A stretch of 41,048 nt of DNA from CAYGTS01 sp964352905 (GCA_964352905.1 CAYGTS010000003.1:1-41048), one strand, 5' to 3'; shown: positions 7,468 through 16,256, counted from the first letter of the stretch. The notes: generated from the sequence alone by a model not told the origin. Made by a program: numbers and translations.

Positions 7468-8004
7468 ATGGGATCAAGAGTTGCCAATAACCCGATTACC
7501 TTGCCAAAAGGTGTCGAAGCTAATATTAATGGCTCTATTATTGCAATCAAAGGTGCTAAAGGGCAATTAAATCATAAATTGCATAAGCATGTAAAAGTTA
7601 TGCTTGAAGATTCAGTTATTACCTTTGCAATGAATGATGAAAAAGAAAGTAACAGTGCTCTTGCGGGAACATCGCGCGCCATTATTAACAATATGGTAAA
7701 AGGTGTTAGTGAAGGTTTTGAGACTAAACTCGTATTAGTTGGTGTAGGTTACCGTGCGCAAGCGCAGGGTAACGTGCTCAATTTAACCTTAGGTTTCTCA
7801 CATCCTGTAAAATTTGATGTGCCACAAGGCATTAATATTGAAACCCCAAGCCAAACTGAAGTACTAATCAAAGGTATTGATAAGCAATTAGTTGGGCAAG
7901 TTGCAGCTAATATACGTGACATTCGTCCACCTGAGCCTTACAAAGGTAAAGGTGTTCGCTATGCTAACGAGCAAATTATTCTTAAAGAAACTAAGAAGAA
8001 ATAA
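7468..8004 (+). CDS. rplF: 50S ribosomal protein L6
   Basis: A 178-residue protein starting MGSRVANNPITLPKGVEANI. LTLGFSHPVKFDVPQGI and the C-terminal PEPYKGKGVRYANEQI are typical. L6 has two homologous domains and lies near the GTPase-associated centre and the sarcin-ricin loop. It is 12 bases after rpsH. Confidence 0.97.
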   Translation: MGSRVANNPITLPKGVEANINGSIIAIKGAKGQLNHKLHKHVKVMLEDSVITFAMNDEKESNSALAGTSRAIINNMVKGVSEGFETKLVLVGVGYRAQAQGNVLNLTLGFSHPVKFDVPQGINIETPSQTEVLIKGIDKQLVGQVAANIRDIRPPEPYKGKGVRYANEQIILKETKKK

Positions 8005-8035
8005 TCGGGCAAACTATAGTTAAGAGGATTCGGTT

Positions 8036-8395
8036 ATGTTACAAAAAAAAGTAACAAGAGTGCGCAGAGCGACAAAAGTTCGTAGAAAAATCTATGAGGA
8101 CGGCAAAGTTCGTTTGAATATTCATCGTTCACTTAATCACATCTATGCGCAAGTAATATCTGCAGATGGATCACAAGTACTTGCTTATGCAAATAGCTTA
8201 GAAAAAGAGCTAAAAAATGCAGTTGAAGCAGCTAAAAACAAAAAAGAAGCTGCCAAAGTGATTGGTAAAGCTATTGCAGAAAGAGCAATCGCCAAAGGGG
8301 TTAAACAAGTTGCGTTTGATCGTTCAGGGTTTAAATATCATGGTCGCATTCAAGCGTTAGCTGATGCTGCTCGCGAAAGCGGTTTAGAATTTTAA
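8036..8395 (+). CDS. rplR: 50S ribosomal protein L18
   Basis: A 119-residue protein. RLNIHRSLNHIYAQVISADG and VAFDRSGFKYHGRIQALADA, followed by ARESGLEF, give a clear L18. It binds 5S rRNA with L5 through its basic N-terminal tail (KKVTRVRRATKVRRK). TAAGAGGA precedes the ATG, and rpsE follows 12 bases later. Confidence 0.97.
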   Translation: MLQKKVTRVRRATKVRRKIYEDGKVRLNIHRSLNHIYAQVISADGSQVLAYANSLEKELKNAVEAAKNKKEAAKVIGKAIAERAIAKGVKQVAFDRSGFKYHGRIQALADAARESGLEF

Positions 8396-8407
8396 GGGTT
8401 TATAAAT

Positions 8408-8932
8408 ATGTCAAGTTTTGATCTTTCAACAAAAAGCGACGGCATGTATGAAAAGCTTGTCGCAGTTAATCGTAATGCCAAAGTAGTTAAAGGTGGCCGA
8501 ATCTTTAGCTTTGCAGCAGTAACCGTTGTTGGTGATGGTAAAGGTCGGATTGGTGTAGGTCGTGGTAAAGCACGTGAAGTACCTGTTGCGATCCAGAAAG
8601 CCTTGGAAGCGGCTCGTCGCAATATGTTTCATGTTGAACTTAATGGCGATACATTATTCTATGAGATTACGGCGCGCCATAGTGCAACAAAAGTCTTCAT
8701 GAAACCTGCTGCAGAAGGTACGGGTATTATTGCTGGTGGTTCAATGCGTGCAGTGTTTGAAGTATTAGGTGTCAATAATGTACTAGCTAAAGTTATTGGT
8801 TCCTCTAATCCGGCAAACGTTGTTTACGCAACGATTAAAGGATTAAAAGATATGGCTTCTCCAGATTATTATGCGGAGAAGAGAGGCAAAACAGTTGAAG
8901 AATTAGTAGGTCGTCGTGATGGGCAAGAGTAA
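8408..8932 (+). CDS. rpsE: 30S ribosomal protein S5
   Basis: A 174-residue protein. The double-stranded RNA binding-like N-terminal domain is DGMYEKLVAVNRNAKVVKGG and RIFSFAAVTVVGDGKGRIG. The C-terminal domain has SNPANVVYATIKGLKDM. S5 works with S4 in decoding fidelity and mRNA entry. The 3' end overlaps the start of rpmD by 14 bases. Confidence 0.97.
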   Translation: MSSFDLSTKSDGMYEKLVAVNRNAKVVKGGRIFSFAAVTVVGDGKGRIGVGRGKAREVPVAIQKALEAARRNMFHVELNGDTLFYEITARHSATKVFMKPAAEGTGIIAGGSMRAVFEVLGVNNVLAKVIGSSNPANVVYATIKGLKDMASPDYYAEKRGKTVEELVGRRDGQE

Positions 8933-9107
8933 ACACTTACGCGTGAAATTAATCCGCAGCATTAGTGGTCGCATTAAATCGCACCAATCTTGTGTGCGCG
9001 GTTTAGGCTTGCGCAAGATCAATGATATCGTTGAAGTAGAAAATACGGATGCGAATCGTGGTATGGTTAACAAAGTTTCATACTTATTAAAATTTGAGGA
9101 AATCTAA
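8919..9107 (+). CDS. rpmD: 50S ribosomal protein L30
   Basis: A 62-residue protein, MGKSKHLRVKLIRSISGRIK, with GLGLRKINDIVEVENT as family core. It overlaps the 3' end of rpsE by 14 bases with no clear ribosome binding site, so translation is probably coupled to rpsE. A GTG at 8916 directly before the ATG is an alternative start. Confidence 0.94.
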   Translation: MGKSKHLRVKLIRSISGRIKSHQSCVRGLGLRKINDIVEVENTDANRGMVNKVSYLLKFEEI

Positions 9108-9108
9108 C

Positions 9109-9552
9109 ATGTACCTCAATACAATATCACCAGCAGAAGGTGCGAAAAAAAGCAAAATAAGAGTCGGGCGTGGCACTGGTTCACGTCGTGGTAAAACCTG
9201 TGGTCGTGGCCATAAAGGGCAACATTCACGTTCGGGTGGTTACCGCAAAGTTGGATTTGAAGGCGGCCAAATGCCGATTCAGCGTCGTTTACCAAAATTT
9301 GGGTTTACTTCACTAGCTGCTTTAAAACGCACAGAAATTACCTTATCCGAATTAAGTAAATGCGCTGTTGATGAGATATCCCTTAGTGCACTACGCGAAT
9401 CAAATATCATCAGTGCCAAAATTAAATTTGTAAAAATTGTTAACACAGGTGAACTAGGTAGAGCAGTTAATATTAAATTGCAAAATATTAAGGTCACTAA
9501 AGGTGCGCTAGCAGCGATTGAAAAAGCCGGTGGCAAGGTAGTGGAAGCGTAA
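9109..9552 (+). CDS. rplO: 50S ribosomal protein L15
   Basis: A 147-residue protein starting MYLNTISPAEGAKKSKIRVG. The long glycine- and arginine-rich N-terminal arm (GRGTGSRRGKTCGRGHKGQH) and FEGGQMPIQRRLPKFGF identify L15, a late 50S assembly protein. GAGG at 9096-9099 is 9 bases before ATG 9109. An in-frame TTG at 9094 is rejected. secY starts 2 bases after the stop. Confidence 0.97.
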   Translation: MYLNTISPAEGAKKSKIRVGRGTGSRRGKTCGRGHKGQHSRSGGYRKVGFEGGQMPIQRRLPKFGFTSLAALKRTEITLSELSKCAVDEISLSALRESNIISAKIKFVKIVNTGELGRAVNIKLQNIKVTKGALAAIEKAGGKVVEA

Positions 9553-9554
9553 CA

Positions 9555-10889
9555 ATGGCAAATGCAAAAGCTGGATTAAACGTAGCACGTAGCGGTCTTG
9601 CTGAATTAAAGCGGCGCTTGCTTTATGTGCTATTAGGTTTAATCGTTTTTCGCCTAGGTGCGCATGTGCCTGTGCCAGGGCTAAATCCTCAGCGTTTAGC
9701 AAATTTGTTTAACAACCAAACCAATACTATTTTAGGCATGTTTAACATGTTTTCGGGTGGTGCGTTAAGTAAACTCACGGTATTTGCCTTGAGTGTTATG
9801 CCGTATATTTCTGCTTCGATTATTATTCAACTTTTAACAGCAGTATCGCCAAAGTTAGAACAGTTGAAAAAAGAAGGTGAATCAGGTCGCCGCAAGATAA
9901 ATCAATATACTCGCTATGGCACGTTGGTTTTAGCATTTTTCCAGGCGCTAGGCATTTCCAAATGGTTAGCAAGTGAAGGCATTGCACTCGATCCTGGTTT
10001 TACCTTTTATTTTACAGCCACAATTACCTTGGTTACAGGTACTTTATTTTTAATGTGGCTGGGTGAGCAAATGACAGAACGCGGCATTGGTAACGGAATT
10101 TCCCTGATTATTACTGCGGGAATTTTATCTGCATTACCGTCTGCGATAGCACGTACACTACAGCAAGTGCGCGAAGGGCAAATGTCAGTGTTAGCTATAA
10201 TATTAATCATTGCATTAATATTAGTCGTAACTGGCTTTGTTGTTTTCATGGAACGAGGACAACGCCGAATTACTGTTAATTACGCAAAACGCCAACAAGG
10301 GCGGAAAATTTATGCGGCCCAAACGAGTCATTTACCACTTAAGATAAATATGTCGGGTGTGATCCCACCTATTTTTGCTTCAAGTTTAATTTTATTACCT
10401 GGCACACTCGCGCAATTCTTTGGTAATACCAAAGGGTTGGAATGGCTTAGCAATGTTTCGTTATTATTATCGCCAACACAGCCACTTTACATGATGTGTT
10501 ATGCATTTTTAATTATCTTTTTCTGCTTTTTCTATACAGCATTAGTTTTTAATCCTAAAGAAACAGCAGATAATTTGAAAAAATCAGGTGCATTTATCCC
10601 CGGTATTCGCCCCGGAGAGCAGACTGCCAAATATATTGATTCAGTCATGTCACGTTTAACGTTGATTGGTGCAATTTATTTAGCAATCGTGGCGTTATTA
10701 CCTGAATTTATGATTATAGCATGGCATGTGCCCTTCTTTTTTGGCGGGACATCATTGTTAATTATAGTCGTAGTACTTATGGACTTTATGGCTCAGATGC
10801 AGGCATTGTTAATGTCCTACCAATATGAGTCATTAATGAAAAAATCAAACTTGCGCGGTAACCCTGGAAGCGGTGGGTTATTGCGATAA
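9555..10889 (+). CDS. secY: Protein translocase subunit SecY
   Basis: A 444-residue inner-membrane protein, the channel of the SecYEG translocon, expected to have ten membrane spans. Recognisable parts are the plug/TM2 region (FSGGALSKLTVFALSVMPYI), WLGEQMTERGIGNGISLIIT, the cytosolic loop with QRRITVNYAKRQ before MSGVIPPIFASS, and IRPGEQTAKYID. The length is normal. It sits in the usual place between rplO and rpmJ. Confidence 0.98.
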   Translation: MANAKAGLNVARSGLAELKRRLLYVLLGLIVFRLGAHVPVPGLNPQRLANLFNNQTNTILGMFNMFSGGALSKLTVFALSVMPYISASIIIQLLTAVSPKLEQLKKEGESGRRKINQYTRYGTLVLAFFQALGISKWLASEGIALDPGFTFYFTATITLVTGTLFLMWLGEQMTERGIGNGISLIITAGILSALPSAIARTLQQVREGQMSVLAIILIIALILVVTGFVVFMERGQRRITVNYAKRQQGRKIYAAQTSHLPLKINMSGVIPPIFASSLILLPGTLAQFFGNTKGLEWLSNVSLLLSPTQPLYMMCYAFLIIFFCFFYTALVFNPKETADNLKKSGAFIPGIRPGEQTAKYIDSVMSRLTLIGAIYLAIVALLPEFMIIAWHVPFFFGGTSLLIIVVVLMDFMAQMQALLMSYQYESLMKKSNLRGNPGSGGLLR

Positions 10890-11012
10890 TAGGCAGGTAG
10901 TATACTCGTTGGGTTTCGTGTTGCTCATGTGACATAAAATCGAGCAGCGGAGTGTATACATAAGATTAAGCGTGCAACAAAGCTGCAAAATGAAAGGCGA
11001 GGAGTACACAAA

Positions 11013-11126
11013 ATGAAAGTAAGAGCATCAGTAAAAACAATATGCCGCCACTGTAAAGTTATCAAACGCAATGGTGTCATTAGGGTGATCTGTAAAGATC
11101 AAAAACATAAGCAACGCCAAGGCTGA
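11013..11126 (+). CDS. rpmJ: 50S ribosomal protein L36
   Basis: A 37-residue protein, MKVRASVKTICRHCKVIKRN and then GVIRVICKDQKHKQRQG. The zinc site is complete: C11, C14, C27 and H32. This is therefore the zinc form of L36. GGCGAGGAG lies 10-15 bases upstream of the ATG. It is the last spc operon gene. It is separated from secY by 123 bases in which I see only weak inverted repeats. Confidence 0.95.
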   Translation: MKVRASVKTICRHCKVIKRNGVIRVICKDQKHKQRQG

Positions 11127-11142
11127 AAATGCATAAATACTA

Positions 11143-11171
11143 TTGATAAATTGCTTATCAACAGTTATCCT
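11143..11171 (+). promoter_or_regulatory. Probable alpha operon promoter with overlapping hairpin
   Basis: TTGATA (11143-11148) and TATCCT (11166-11171) are separated by 17 bases in the 133-base gap between rpmJ and rpsM. The -35 overlaps an inverted repeat, TTGATAA (11143-11149) with TTATCAA (11155-11161). The place fits the alpha operon promoter. In E. coli S4 represses translation in this leader through a pseudoknot, which I cannot establish here by eye. Confidence 0.45.
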
Positions 11172-11259
11172 ATCGCATTTTCCGTTACAAATTTAGACAA
11201 TTACCAATGTTAAGAAAAACAACAACTTAGCGTAGGTTAAAATTTAGGAGTTTTAGGGT

Positions 11260-11616
11260 ATGGCCCGTATTGCTGGCATAAACATTCCAGTGCATAAGCA
11301 TGCTGAAATAGCACTAACCGCTATTTATGGTATTGGGCGCACACGTGCGCGCAAAATTTGTGAAAATACTGGTATCAAAACTAGCACCAAAATCAAAGAA
11401 TTAAGTGAAGAAGAAATTGAAAATATACGTCAAGAGGTTGCTAAATTTACTGTAGAAGGTGATTTACGCCGTGAAGTATCAATGAGTATCAAACGCTTAA
11501 TGGATGCTGGTTCTTACCGTGGCATTCGCCACCGTCGTGGCTTACCTGTGCGTGGTCAACGTACTCGTACCAATGCGCGTACTCGCAAAGGTCGTCGTAA
11601 ACCCGTTAGTAAATAA
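11260..11616 (+). CDS. rpsM: 30S ribosomal protein S13
   Basis: A 118-residue protein, MARIAGINIPVHKHAEIALT with GIGRTRARKI (helix-hairpin-helix) and the basic tail RGLPVRGQRTRTNARTRKGR that reaches the P-site tRNA. S13 is the main head contact with the 50S at bridges B1a/b. ATTTAGGAG lies upstream. It is the first gene of the alpha operon. Confidence 0.98.
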   Translation: MARIAGINIPVHKHAEIALTAIYGIGRTRARKICENTGIKTSTKIKELSEEEIENIRQEVAKFTVEGDLRREVSMSIKRLMDAGSYRGIRHRRGLPVRGQRTRTNARTRKGRRKPVSK

Positions 11617-11639
11617 AGATTAATTAAGTAGGAATCATT

Positions 11640-12044
11640 ATGGCTCAAGCATCAGCGGCAAAAGCAGCAGCGACTCGTAAAAAAGCAAAGAAACACGTCA
11701 GTGACGGTATTGCACATATTTATGCGAGTTTTAATAATACATTAATCACAATTACTGATCGCCAAGGCAACGTTTTGGCGTGGTCAAGTTCGGCAAGTTG
11801 TGGATTTAAAGGTTCGCGTAAAAGTACTCCTTTCGCAGCACAGGTGGCAGCAGATAAAGTTGGCAACCAAGTCTGTGAAATGTTTAACATGAAAACAGTT
11901 GATGTTCGCGTTAAAGGGCCTGGCCCAGGACGTGAATCTGCTATTCGTGCTTTATCAGCGGCAGGTTTAAAAATTACTTCAATTACTGATGTGACGGGCA
12001 TTCCACATAATGGTTGCCGTCCATCGAAGAAACGCCGCGTATAG
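11640..12044 (+). CDS. rpsK: 30S ribosomal protein S11
   Basis: A 134-residue protein. HIYASFNNTLITITDRQGN, KGPGPGRESAIRAL and the C-terminus IPHNGCRPSKKRRV are diagnostic of S11, which lines the E-site on the 30S platform with S7. The alanine- and lysine-rich N-terminus is variable in the family. It lies 23 bases after rpsM. Confidence 0.98.
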   Translation: MAQASAAKAAATRKKAKKHVSDGIAHIYASFNNTLITITDRQGNVLAWSSSASCGFKGSRKSTPFAAQVAADKVGNQVCEMFNMKTVDVRVKGPGPGRESAIRALSAAGLKITSITDVTGIPHNGCRPSKKRRV

Positions 12045-12055
12045 GAGAATAATGA

Positions 12056-12676
12056 ATGGCTAGATATACAGGTCCAAGATGTAAATTAATGCGTCGTGAA
12101 GGCACTGATCTCTACTTAACAAGTGGCGTACGTGCGTTAAATTCTAAGTGCAAGGCTGAAACAACGCCAGGGCAGCATAGTGGTAAACGTGGTCGTTTAT
12201 CAAACTATGGTTTGCAGTTACGCCAAAAACAAATGATCCGTCGTCTTTACGGTGTTTTGGAAAAACAATTCCGTAATTATTACCAAGCTGCTGCCAGCAT
12301 GAAAGGTGCTACGGGTTATAACTTATTAGCGCTACTTGAAAAACGTTTAGATAATGTTGTCTATCGTATGGGGTTTGGTGCAACGCGTGCAGAATCACGT
12401 CAGCTAGTTTCGCACAAAGCCATTCTTGTTAATGGCAAAGTTGTAAACATACCATCATATCAGGTAAGCCCTAATGATGTTGTTGAAGTGCGTGAGCGTT
12501 CTAAAAAACAAATGCGTATTCAAGCCGCTATGGAACTAGCTAAAGAGCGAGCTGATTGTGAATGGCTAGATGTTGATGTGAAAGCGATGCAAGGTACATT
12601 CAAACGGTTGCCGGAGCGCAATGAATTGCCTTCAGAAATTAATGAGAACCTAGTTGTTGAGCTTTATTCGAAATAA
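12056..12676 (+). CDS. rpsD: 30S ribosomal protein S4
   Basis: A 206-residue protein, MARYTGPRCKLMRREGTDLY. The S4 RNA-binding domain is clear at LEKRLDNVVYRMGFGATRAE and SRQLVSHKAILVNGKVVNIP. The N-terminal part has no zinc cysteine set, as usual in gammaproteobacteria. S4 starts 30S body assembly and in E. coli represses the alpha operon. ATAGGAGAATA precedes the ATG. Confidence 0.98.
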   Translation: MARYTGPRCKLMRREGTDLYLTSGVRALNSKCKAETTPGQHSGKRGRLSNYGLQLRQKQMIRRLYGVLEKQFRNYYQAAASMKGATGYNLLALLEKRLDNVVYRMGFGATRAESRQLVSHKAILVNGKVVNIPSYQVSPNDVVEVRERSKKQMRIQAAMELAKERADCEWLDVDVKAMQGTFKRLPERNELPSEINENLVVELYSK

Positions 12677-12696
12677 TAAAGGCGGAGTAAATACCT

Positions 12697-13713
12697 ATGC
12701 ATAATTTGGCTACTGAATTTTTAGTACCACGTAACATTCAAGTACAGGAATTTAATTCTTGTCATTCAAAAGTTATTCTAGAACCATTAGAACGTGGTTT
12801 TGGTCATACTTTAGGCAATGCATTACGTCGCATTTTATTATCATCCATGCCAGGATGTGCCGTTGTAGAAGTGGAAATCAAAGGTGTTCTGCATGAGTAC
12901 AGTACCATCGAAGGTGTGCAAGAAGATGTTATCGATATTCTGTTGAACCTTAAAAATCTTGCCGTGCGCTTAGTGGGTCGTGACGAAGTGACACTAAGCT
13001 TAAGCAAGCAAGGCCAAGGTGTTGTAACAGCAGCGGATATCGTATTGGAACATGATGTTGAAATCATTAATCCAGAACTTGTGATTGCGCACTTGACAGA
13101 ACAAGGTTCATTGCAAATGAACATCAAAATTCAACGTGGCCGTGGTTACTCGCCTGCAAATTTACGCAAAATGATTGTTGAAGAAGGCGAAGAAGAAAGT
13201 AAAGTCATTGGTCGTTTACAAGTAGATGCTTCTTTCTCACCCGTTAGCCGCGTTGCTTACCAAGTTGAAAGTGCGCGTGTTGAGCAGCGTACTAACTTAG
13301 ATAAGTTAATTATCGAACTTGAAACCAATGGCACGATCGATCCTGAAGAAGCGATCCGTCGTTCAGCGACTATTATGCAGCAACAGCTAGCTTATTTTGT
13401 TGAGCTAAAAAGTAGCCAAGAGCACAAATACGAAGCAGAAGAACAAGCGATTGATCCTATATTGCTGCGGCCAGTCGATGATCTTGAATTAACAGTTCGC
13501 TCAGCCAATTGCTTAAAGGCAGAAAATATTTACTTCATTGGTGATTTAGTACAACGTTCTGAAGTTGAATTGTTAAAAACACCTAACTTAGGTAAAAAAT
13601 CACTCACTGAAATTAAAGATGTATTGGCTTCTAAAGGCTTATCTTTAGGTACTAAACTGGAAAGTTGGCCACCTGCTAGTTTAAGAGAAAAAGAAGATGA
13701 GTCCTCTTTTTAA
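12697..13713 (+). CDS. rpoA: RNA polymerase subunit alpha
   Basis: A 338-residue protein. The N-terminal dimerisation domain has EPLERGFGHTLGNALRRILL. The C-terminal domain, which binds UP elements and activators, is at about 255-325 with LLRPVDDLELTVRSANCLKA and LLKTPNLGKKSLTEIKDVLA. It lies 20 bases after rpsD, with GGCGGAG upstream. Placement between rpsD and rplQ is canonical. Confidence 0.98.
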   Translation: MHNLATEFLVPRNIQVQEFNSCHSKVILEPLERGFGHTLGNALRRILLSSMPGCAVVEVEIKGVLHEYSTIEGVQEDVIDILLNLKNLAVRLVGRDEVTLSLSKQGQGVVTAADIVLEHDVEIINPELVIAHLTEQGSLQMNIKIQRGRGYSPANLRKMIVEEGEEESKVIGRLQVDASFSPVSRVAYQVESARVEQRTNLDKLIIELETNGTIDPEEAIRRSATIMQQQLAYFVELKSSQEHKYEAEEQAIDPILLRPVDDLELTVRSANCLKAENIYFIGDLVQRSEVELLKTPNLGKKSLTEIKDVLASKGLSLGTKLESWPPASLREKEDESSF

Positions 13714-13743
13714 GCAACAATGAATTAACGAAAGGTAATTACT

Positions 13744-14115
13744 ATGCGCCACCGTAAATCAGGAAAAAAATTAAATAGAACCAGCAGTCATCGCAAAGCG
13801 ATGTTTGCTAATATGGTATCTTCACTTGTTGAACATGAATTAATTCAAACTACTTTGCCTAAAGCGAAAGAATTACGGCGTCATGCAGAGCCATTAATTA
13901 CACTTGCCAAGAATGATAGTGTTGCAAATCGCCGTTTGGCATTTGCAAAATTGCGTAATAAAGATGCTGTTGCAAAATTATTCAATACACTTGGCCCACG
14001 CTTTAAAGAACGCCCAGGCGGCTACTTGCGCGTTTTGAAATGTGGCTTTCGTTTAGGTGATAGCGCTCCCCTTGCTTACGTTGAGTTAGTTGAACGTGAA
14101 GGTGCACCTGAGTAA
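13744..14115 (+). CDS. rplQ: 50S ribosomal protein L17
   Basis: A 123-residue protein, MRHRKSGKKLNRTSSHRKAM. RPGGYLRVLKCGFRLGDSAP is the typical C-terminal block. L17 lies at the tunnel exit surface. It is the last ribosomal gene of the cluster. Its 3' end overlaps the next gene, an alpha/beta hydrolase, which is unusual. Confidence 0.97.
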   Translation: MRHRKSGKKLNRTSSHRKAMFANMVSSLVEHELIQTTLPKAKELRRHAEPLITLAKNDSVANRRLAFAKLRNKDAVAKLFNTLGPRFKERPGGYLRVLKCGFRLGDSAPLAYVELVEREGAPE

Positions 14116-15001
14116 TTCTATTCACACTTCGATTAAAATTAGTATCCCGGCGCGTATTAATGCGCCGGCAACTACCCTTAATATTTCAATTGTTGCTCAA
14201 GATCAAAATACTTTTGGTCAACGTCCCGTACTTTTGATCTTACCGGGCGGTCCTGGTGCCGCGATCACAATCTATCAACCTTATGCAACGCTATTAGATG
14301 TTGCTGATTTGGTTTTCCACGATCCACGCGGGGTTGGGCTTAGCGATCGTGGTGATGAAGATAGCTATACCATGACTAATTACATTGAAGATGTTGAAGC
14401 GATCAGAAAACACTTAGCACTCAATCAAATTCAAATCTTGGGCAAGTCTTATGGATGCAGTTGCGCAATCGGCTACTGTTTAAAATACCAACGGCATGTT
14501 AGTAAAGCTATTTTTTCTTGCGGGCCAGCAAGCTATCGTTTTCTGGATTACGCAAAACGCAATATTAAGGAAATAGGCACACCTCAGCAAATCGAATCGG
14601 TGATGCGCATGTTGCAAGGAGATATCCATTCACAGCAAGAGCTGAACGAATTCTTTAGTTTAACCAGCAAATTATATGCGATTACACTTAAAGAAGATGA
14701 ACTAGCTAGTATCAATTTGAAAGGAACCAATTATAGTTTTGAACCATTACGCAAAGGTTTTAGCAGCTTCTTACAGGATTTTGATTTTGAAGATCAGCTG
14801 CATAACATTACTATTCCGAGTTTAACGATTGCAGCAGAAAATGATTGGATTGTTGATCCAAGTTATATTAAACAATATACCCAGCAGATCCCAAATAACG
14901 CATTTTATCTCATAGAAAATGCAGGCCATAGTGTCGAAAAAGATGCGGGCAGTGACTATTTTACCCGCATACGATCATTTTTGATCGAAGCTTTTTGTTA
15001 A
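14090..15001 (+). CDS. Alpha/beta hydrolase, proline iminopeptidase-like
   Basis: Up to 303 residues. The alpha/beta-hydrolase fold is clear: PVLLILPGGPGAA (oxyanion HGGPG-type motif), VFHDPRGVGLSDRG, the nucleophile elbow G118-K-S120-Y-G122, an acid at ENDWIVDP (D252 or D256) and histidine at ENAGH280S. The GGPG and DPRGVGLSD motifs point to the proline iminopeptidase/tricorn-interacting group, though the substrate is unknown. Numbering is from TTG 14090. GTGs at 14096 and 14102 are also possible. All overlap rplQ and none has a good ribosome binding site, so it is probably translated by coupling at the end of the alpha operon transcript. Confidence 0.85.
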   Translation: MNVKVHLSNSIHTSIKISIPARINAPATTLNISIVAQDQNTFGQRPVLLILPGGPGAAITIYQPYATLLDVADLVFHDPRGVGLSDRGDEDSYTMTNYIEDVEAIRKHLALNQIQILGKSYGCSCAIGYCLKYQRHVSKAIFSCGPASYRFLDYAKRNIKEIGTPQQIESVMRMLQGDIHSQQELNEFFSLTSKLYAITLKEDELASINLKGTNYSFEPLRKGFSSFLQDFDFEDQLHNITIPSLTIAAENDWIVDPSYIKQYTQQIPNNAFYLIENAGHSVEKDAGSDYFTRIRSFLIEAFC

Positions 15002-15036
15002 TGAAATGGCGGATCAACACCGGCCAAGACGTTAAC

Positions 15037-15065
15037 TTGACTAAGGTAATATTTATCTGTATAAA
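15037..15065 (+). promoter_or_regulatory. Sigma-70 promoter for the 156-residue secreted protein
   Basis: TTGACT (15037-15042) and TATAAA (15060-15065) have a 17-base spacer, about 70 bases upstream of the ATG at 15138. This is the best-matching promoter by eye in this half of the window. Confidence 0.65.
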
Positions 15066-15137
15066 TTGGCTGTACGACAATTGCGTACTAAAGTAAACAC
15101 CACCCATTTACAGAGTAAAAACTTATAAGGAAAAATT

Positions 15138-15608
15138 ATGATGAGATCTTTTTGGATTGTTATCTTGTTGGGGTTAATTAGCCTTAAAGCCTTTGCGTAT
15201 GGTAACCAAAGCCCACCCTTTATCATCGCAAACTTAACCAATGTTAAAGTTCATTATGCATTCACTGGAAACTATCAACTAATAAAACCTTATCCTGTTG
15301 GCACGATTGAGCCGGGTAATTCAGTTAGCATAGCGCCGCATCTGCATTTTCCGCATTGTGGGTATAGTCATCCTCCTGTATTTGCTATTACTTTTACTTA
15401 TCCCAGAGGTGAAATTTCAACGTTATCTTTTAAAGGGGTAGTCGTGTGTGACGGTACTGATTATGTTGCAGTAAAAGTAGGTGCCGGTATTCTGCCTAGC
15501 TCGTTAGGGCATTACCGAACTATTGGTTATGGTAAGAAGGCAGGTGCTTACTCACTTAGTTTACCCTATAAAATTAATATTAATGAATCACCCTCTAACA
15601 AAAAATGA
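15138..15608 (+). CDS. Small secreted protein of unknown function
   Basis: A 156-residue protein. Residues 1-20 (MMRSFWIVILLGLISLKAFA) form a Sec signal peptide with an A-F-A cleavage site, so the mature protein is periplasmic or exported. The mature part is rich in aromatic and glycine residues, with two cysteines (CGYSHPP, VVVCDG) that could form a disulfide. I recognise no family. It has its own promoter, AAGGA upstream of the ATG, and a strong terminator after the stop, so it is a single-gene unit. Confidence 0.75.
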   Translation: MMRSFWIVILLGLISLKAFAYGNQSPPFIIANLTNVKVHYAFTGNYQLIKPYPVGTIEPGNSVSIAPHLHFPHCGYSHPPVFAITFTYPRGEISTLSFKGVVVCDGTDYVAVKVGAGILPSSLGHYRTIGYGKKAGAYSLSLPYKININESPSNKK

Positions 15609-15626
15609 AACTAACTAAAATAAAAA

Positions 15627-15653
15627 AAGCACCTAAAGGTGCTTTTTTTTTTG
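15627..15653. terminator. Bidirectional terminator
   Basis: AAAGCACC and GGTGCTTT pair around a TAAA loop, with a run of A on the left and T on the right. It lies between two convergent genes ending at 15608 and 15664 and can serve both. Confidence 0.88.
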
Positions 15654-15663
15654 CTCAGGTTTT

Positions 15664-16110
15664 TTAGGCTTTTGGCGGCGTAATAAAGCAAGTGTTATCT
15701 AAAGTAGTACAAGCAGAATACCCTTTATCATGTATGCCATTCGGCATAATGTAACCAGGGAATGAATATTCTGCAAAGAGTGATACCCCTTTGTTCTCAT
15801 CACCATATGCGCATTTAACATGTGAGTAACTACCCGGAGAATTATCATCTAACCCCATGAAATAAAACGGTAAATTTTGTTTAACCGTAGAGCCTGGGAA
15901 GGAGCTAAGTGTTGTTAAATAAGTGCTGAAATTAGCAGAGCCAACTTTAACAACCAATCTACCTGAGAGATTATATTGACCAGGCGCTTTCGGATCGGGT
16001 GTTTTTGTTAGGCTAGAATAAGAAGGGCATTGAACCATAATGTAGTTCGCAAAAACTGGTGCACTAACAAAACAAGTTGCTAGAGTAAGTGTTAATATGA
16101 CTTTTTTCAT
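15664..16110 (-). CDS. Small secreted protein of unknown function
   Basis: A 148-residue protein. Residues 1-21 (MKKVILTLTLATCFVSAPVF, then A) form a Sec signal peptide. The mature protein has four or more cysteines (VQCPSYSS, VKCAYGDE, SACTTLDNTCFI), which suggests disulfides in the periplasm. No family is recognised. It is convergent with the 156-residue secreted protein and shares its terminator. The two are not obviously homologous. Confidence 0.75.
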   Translation of the reverse strand: MKKVILTLTLATCFVSAPVFANYIMVQCPSYSSLTKTPDPKAPGQYNLSGRLVVKVGSANFSTYLTTLSSFPGSTVKQNLPFYFMGLDDNSPGSYSHVKCAYGDENKGVSLFAEYSFPGYIMPNGIHDKGYSACTTLDNTCFITPPKA

Positions 16111-16181
16111 TTTTTTTCCTTAGAGTAGATATTAGGATGATGTGACTTTGCCACCTTTTAGAAGCAACCATGGCTATTATA

Positions 16182-16209
16182 TGTATATAGAAGAAATAAT
16201 TCAAGTCAA
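16182..16209 (-). promoter_or_regulatory. Promoter for the 148-residue secreted protein
   Basis: On the minus strand TTGACT (16209-16204) and TATACA (16187-16182) are 16 bases apart, about 75 bases upstream of the ATG at 16110. Confidence 0.5.
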
Positions 16210-16256
16210 CTCTTAGTATTGTCATACATTTTAAACAGTCACTAGTTAGCACCCAA

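Noticed and set aside
12804..13127. 107-codon minus-strand open frame inside rpoA
   Set aside because: It lies entirely inside rpoA, and the translation is cysteine- and serine-rich with no family resemblance.
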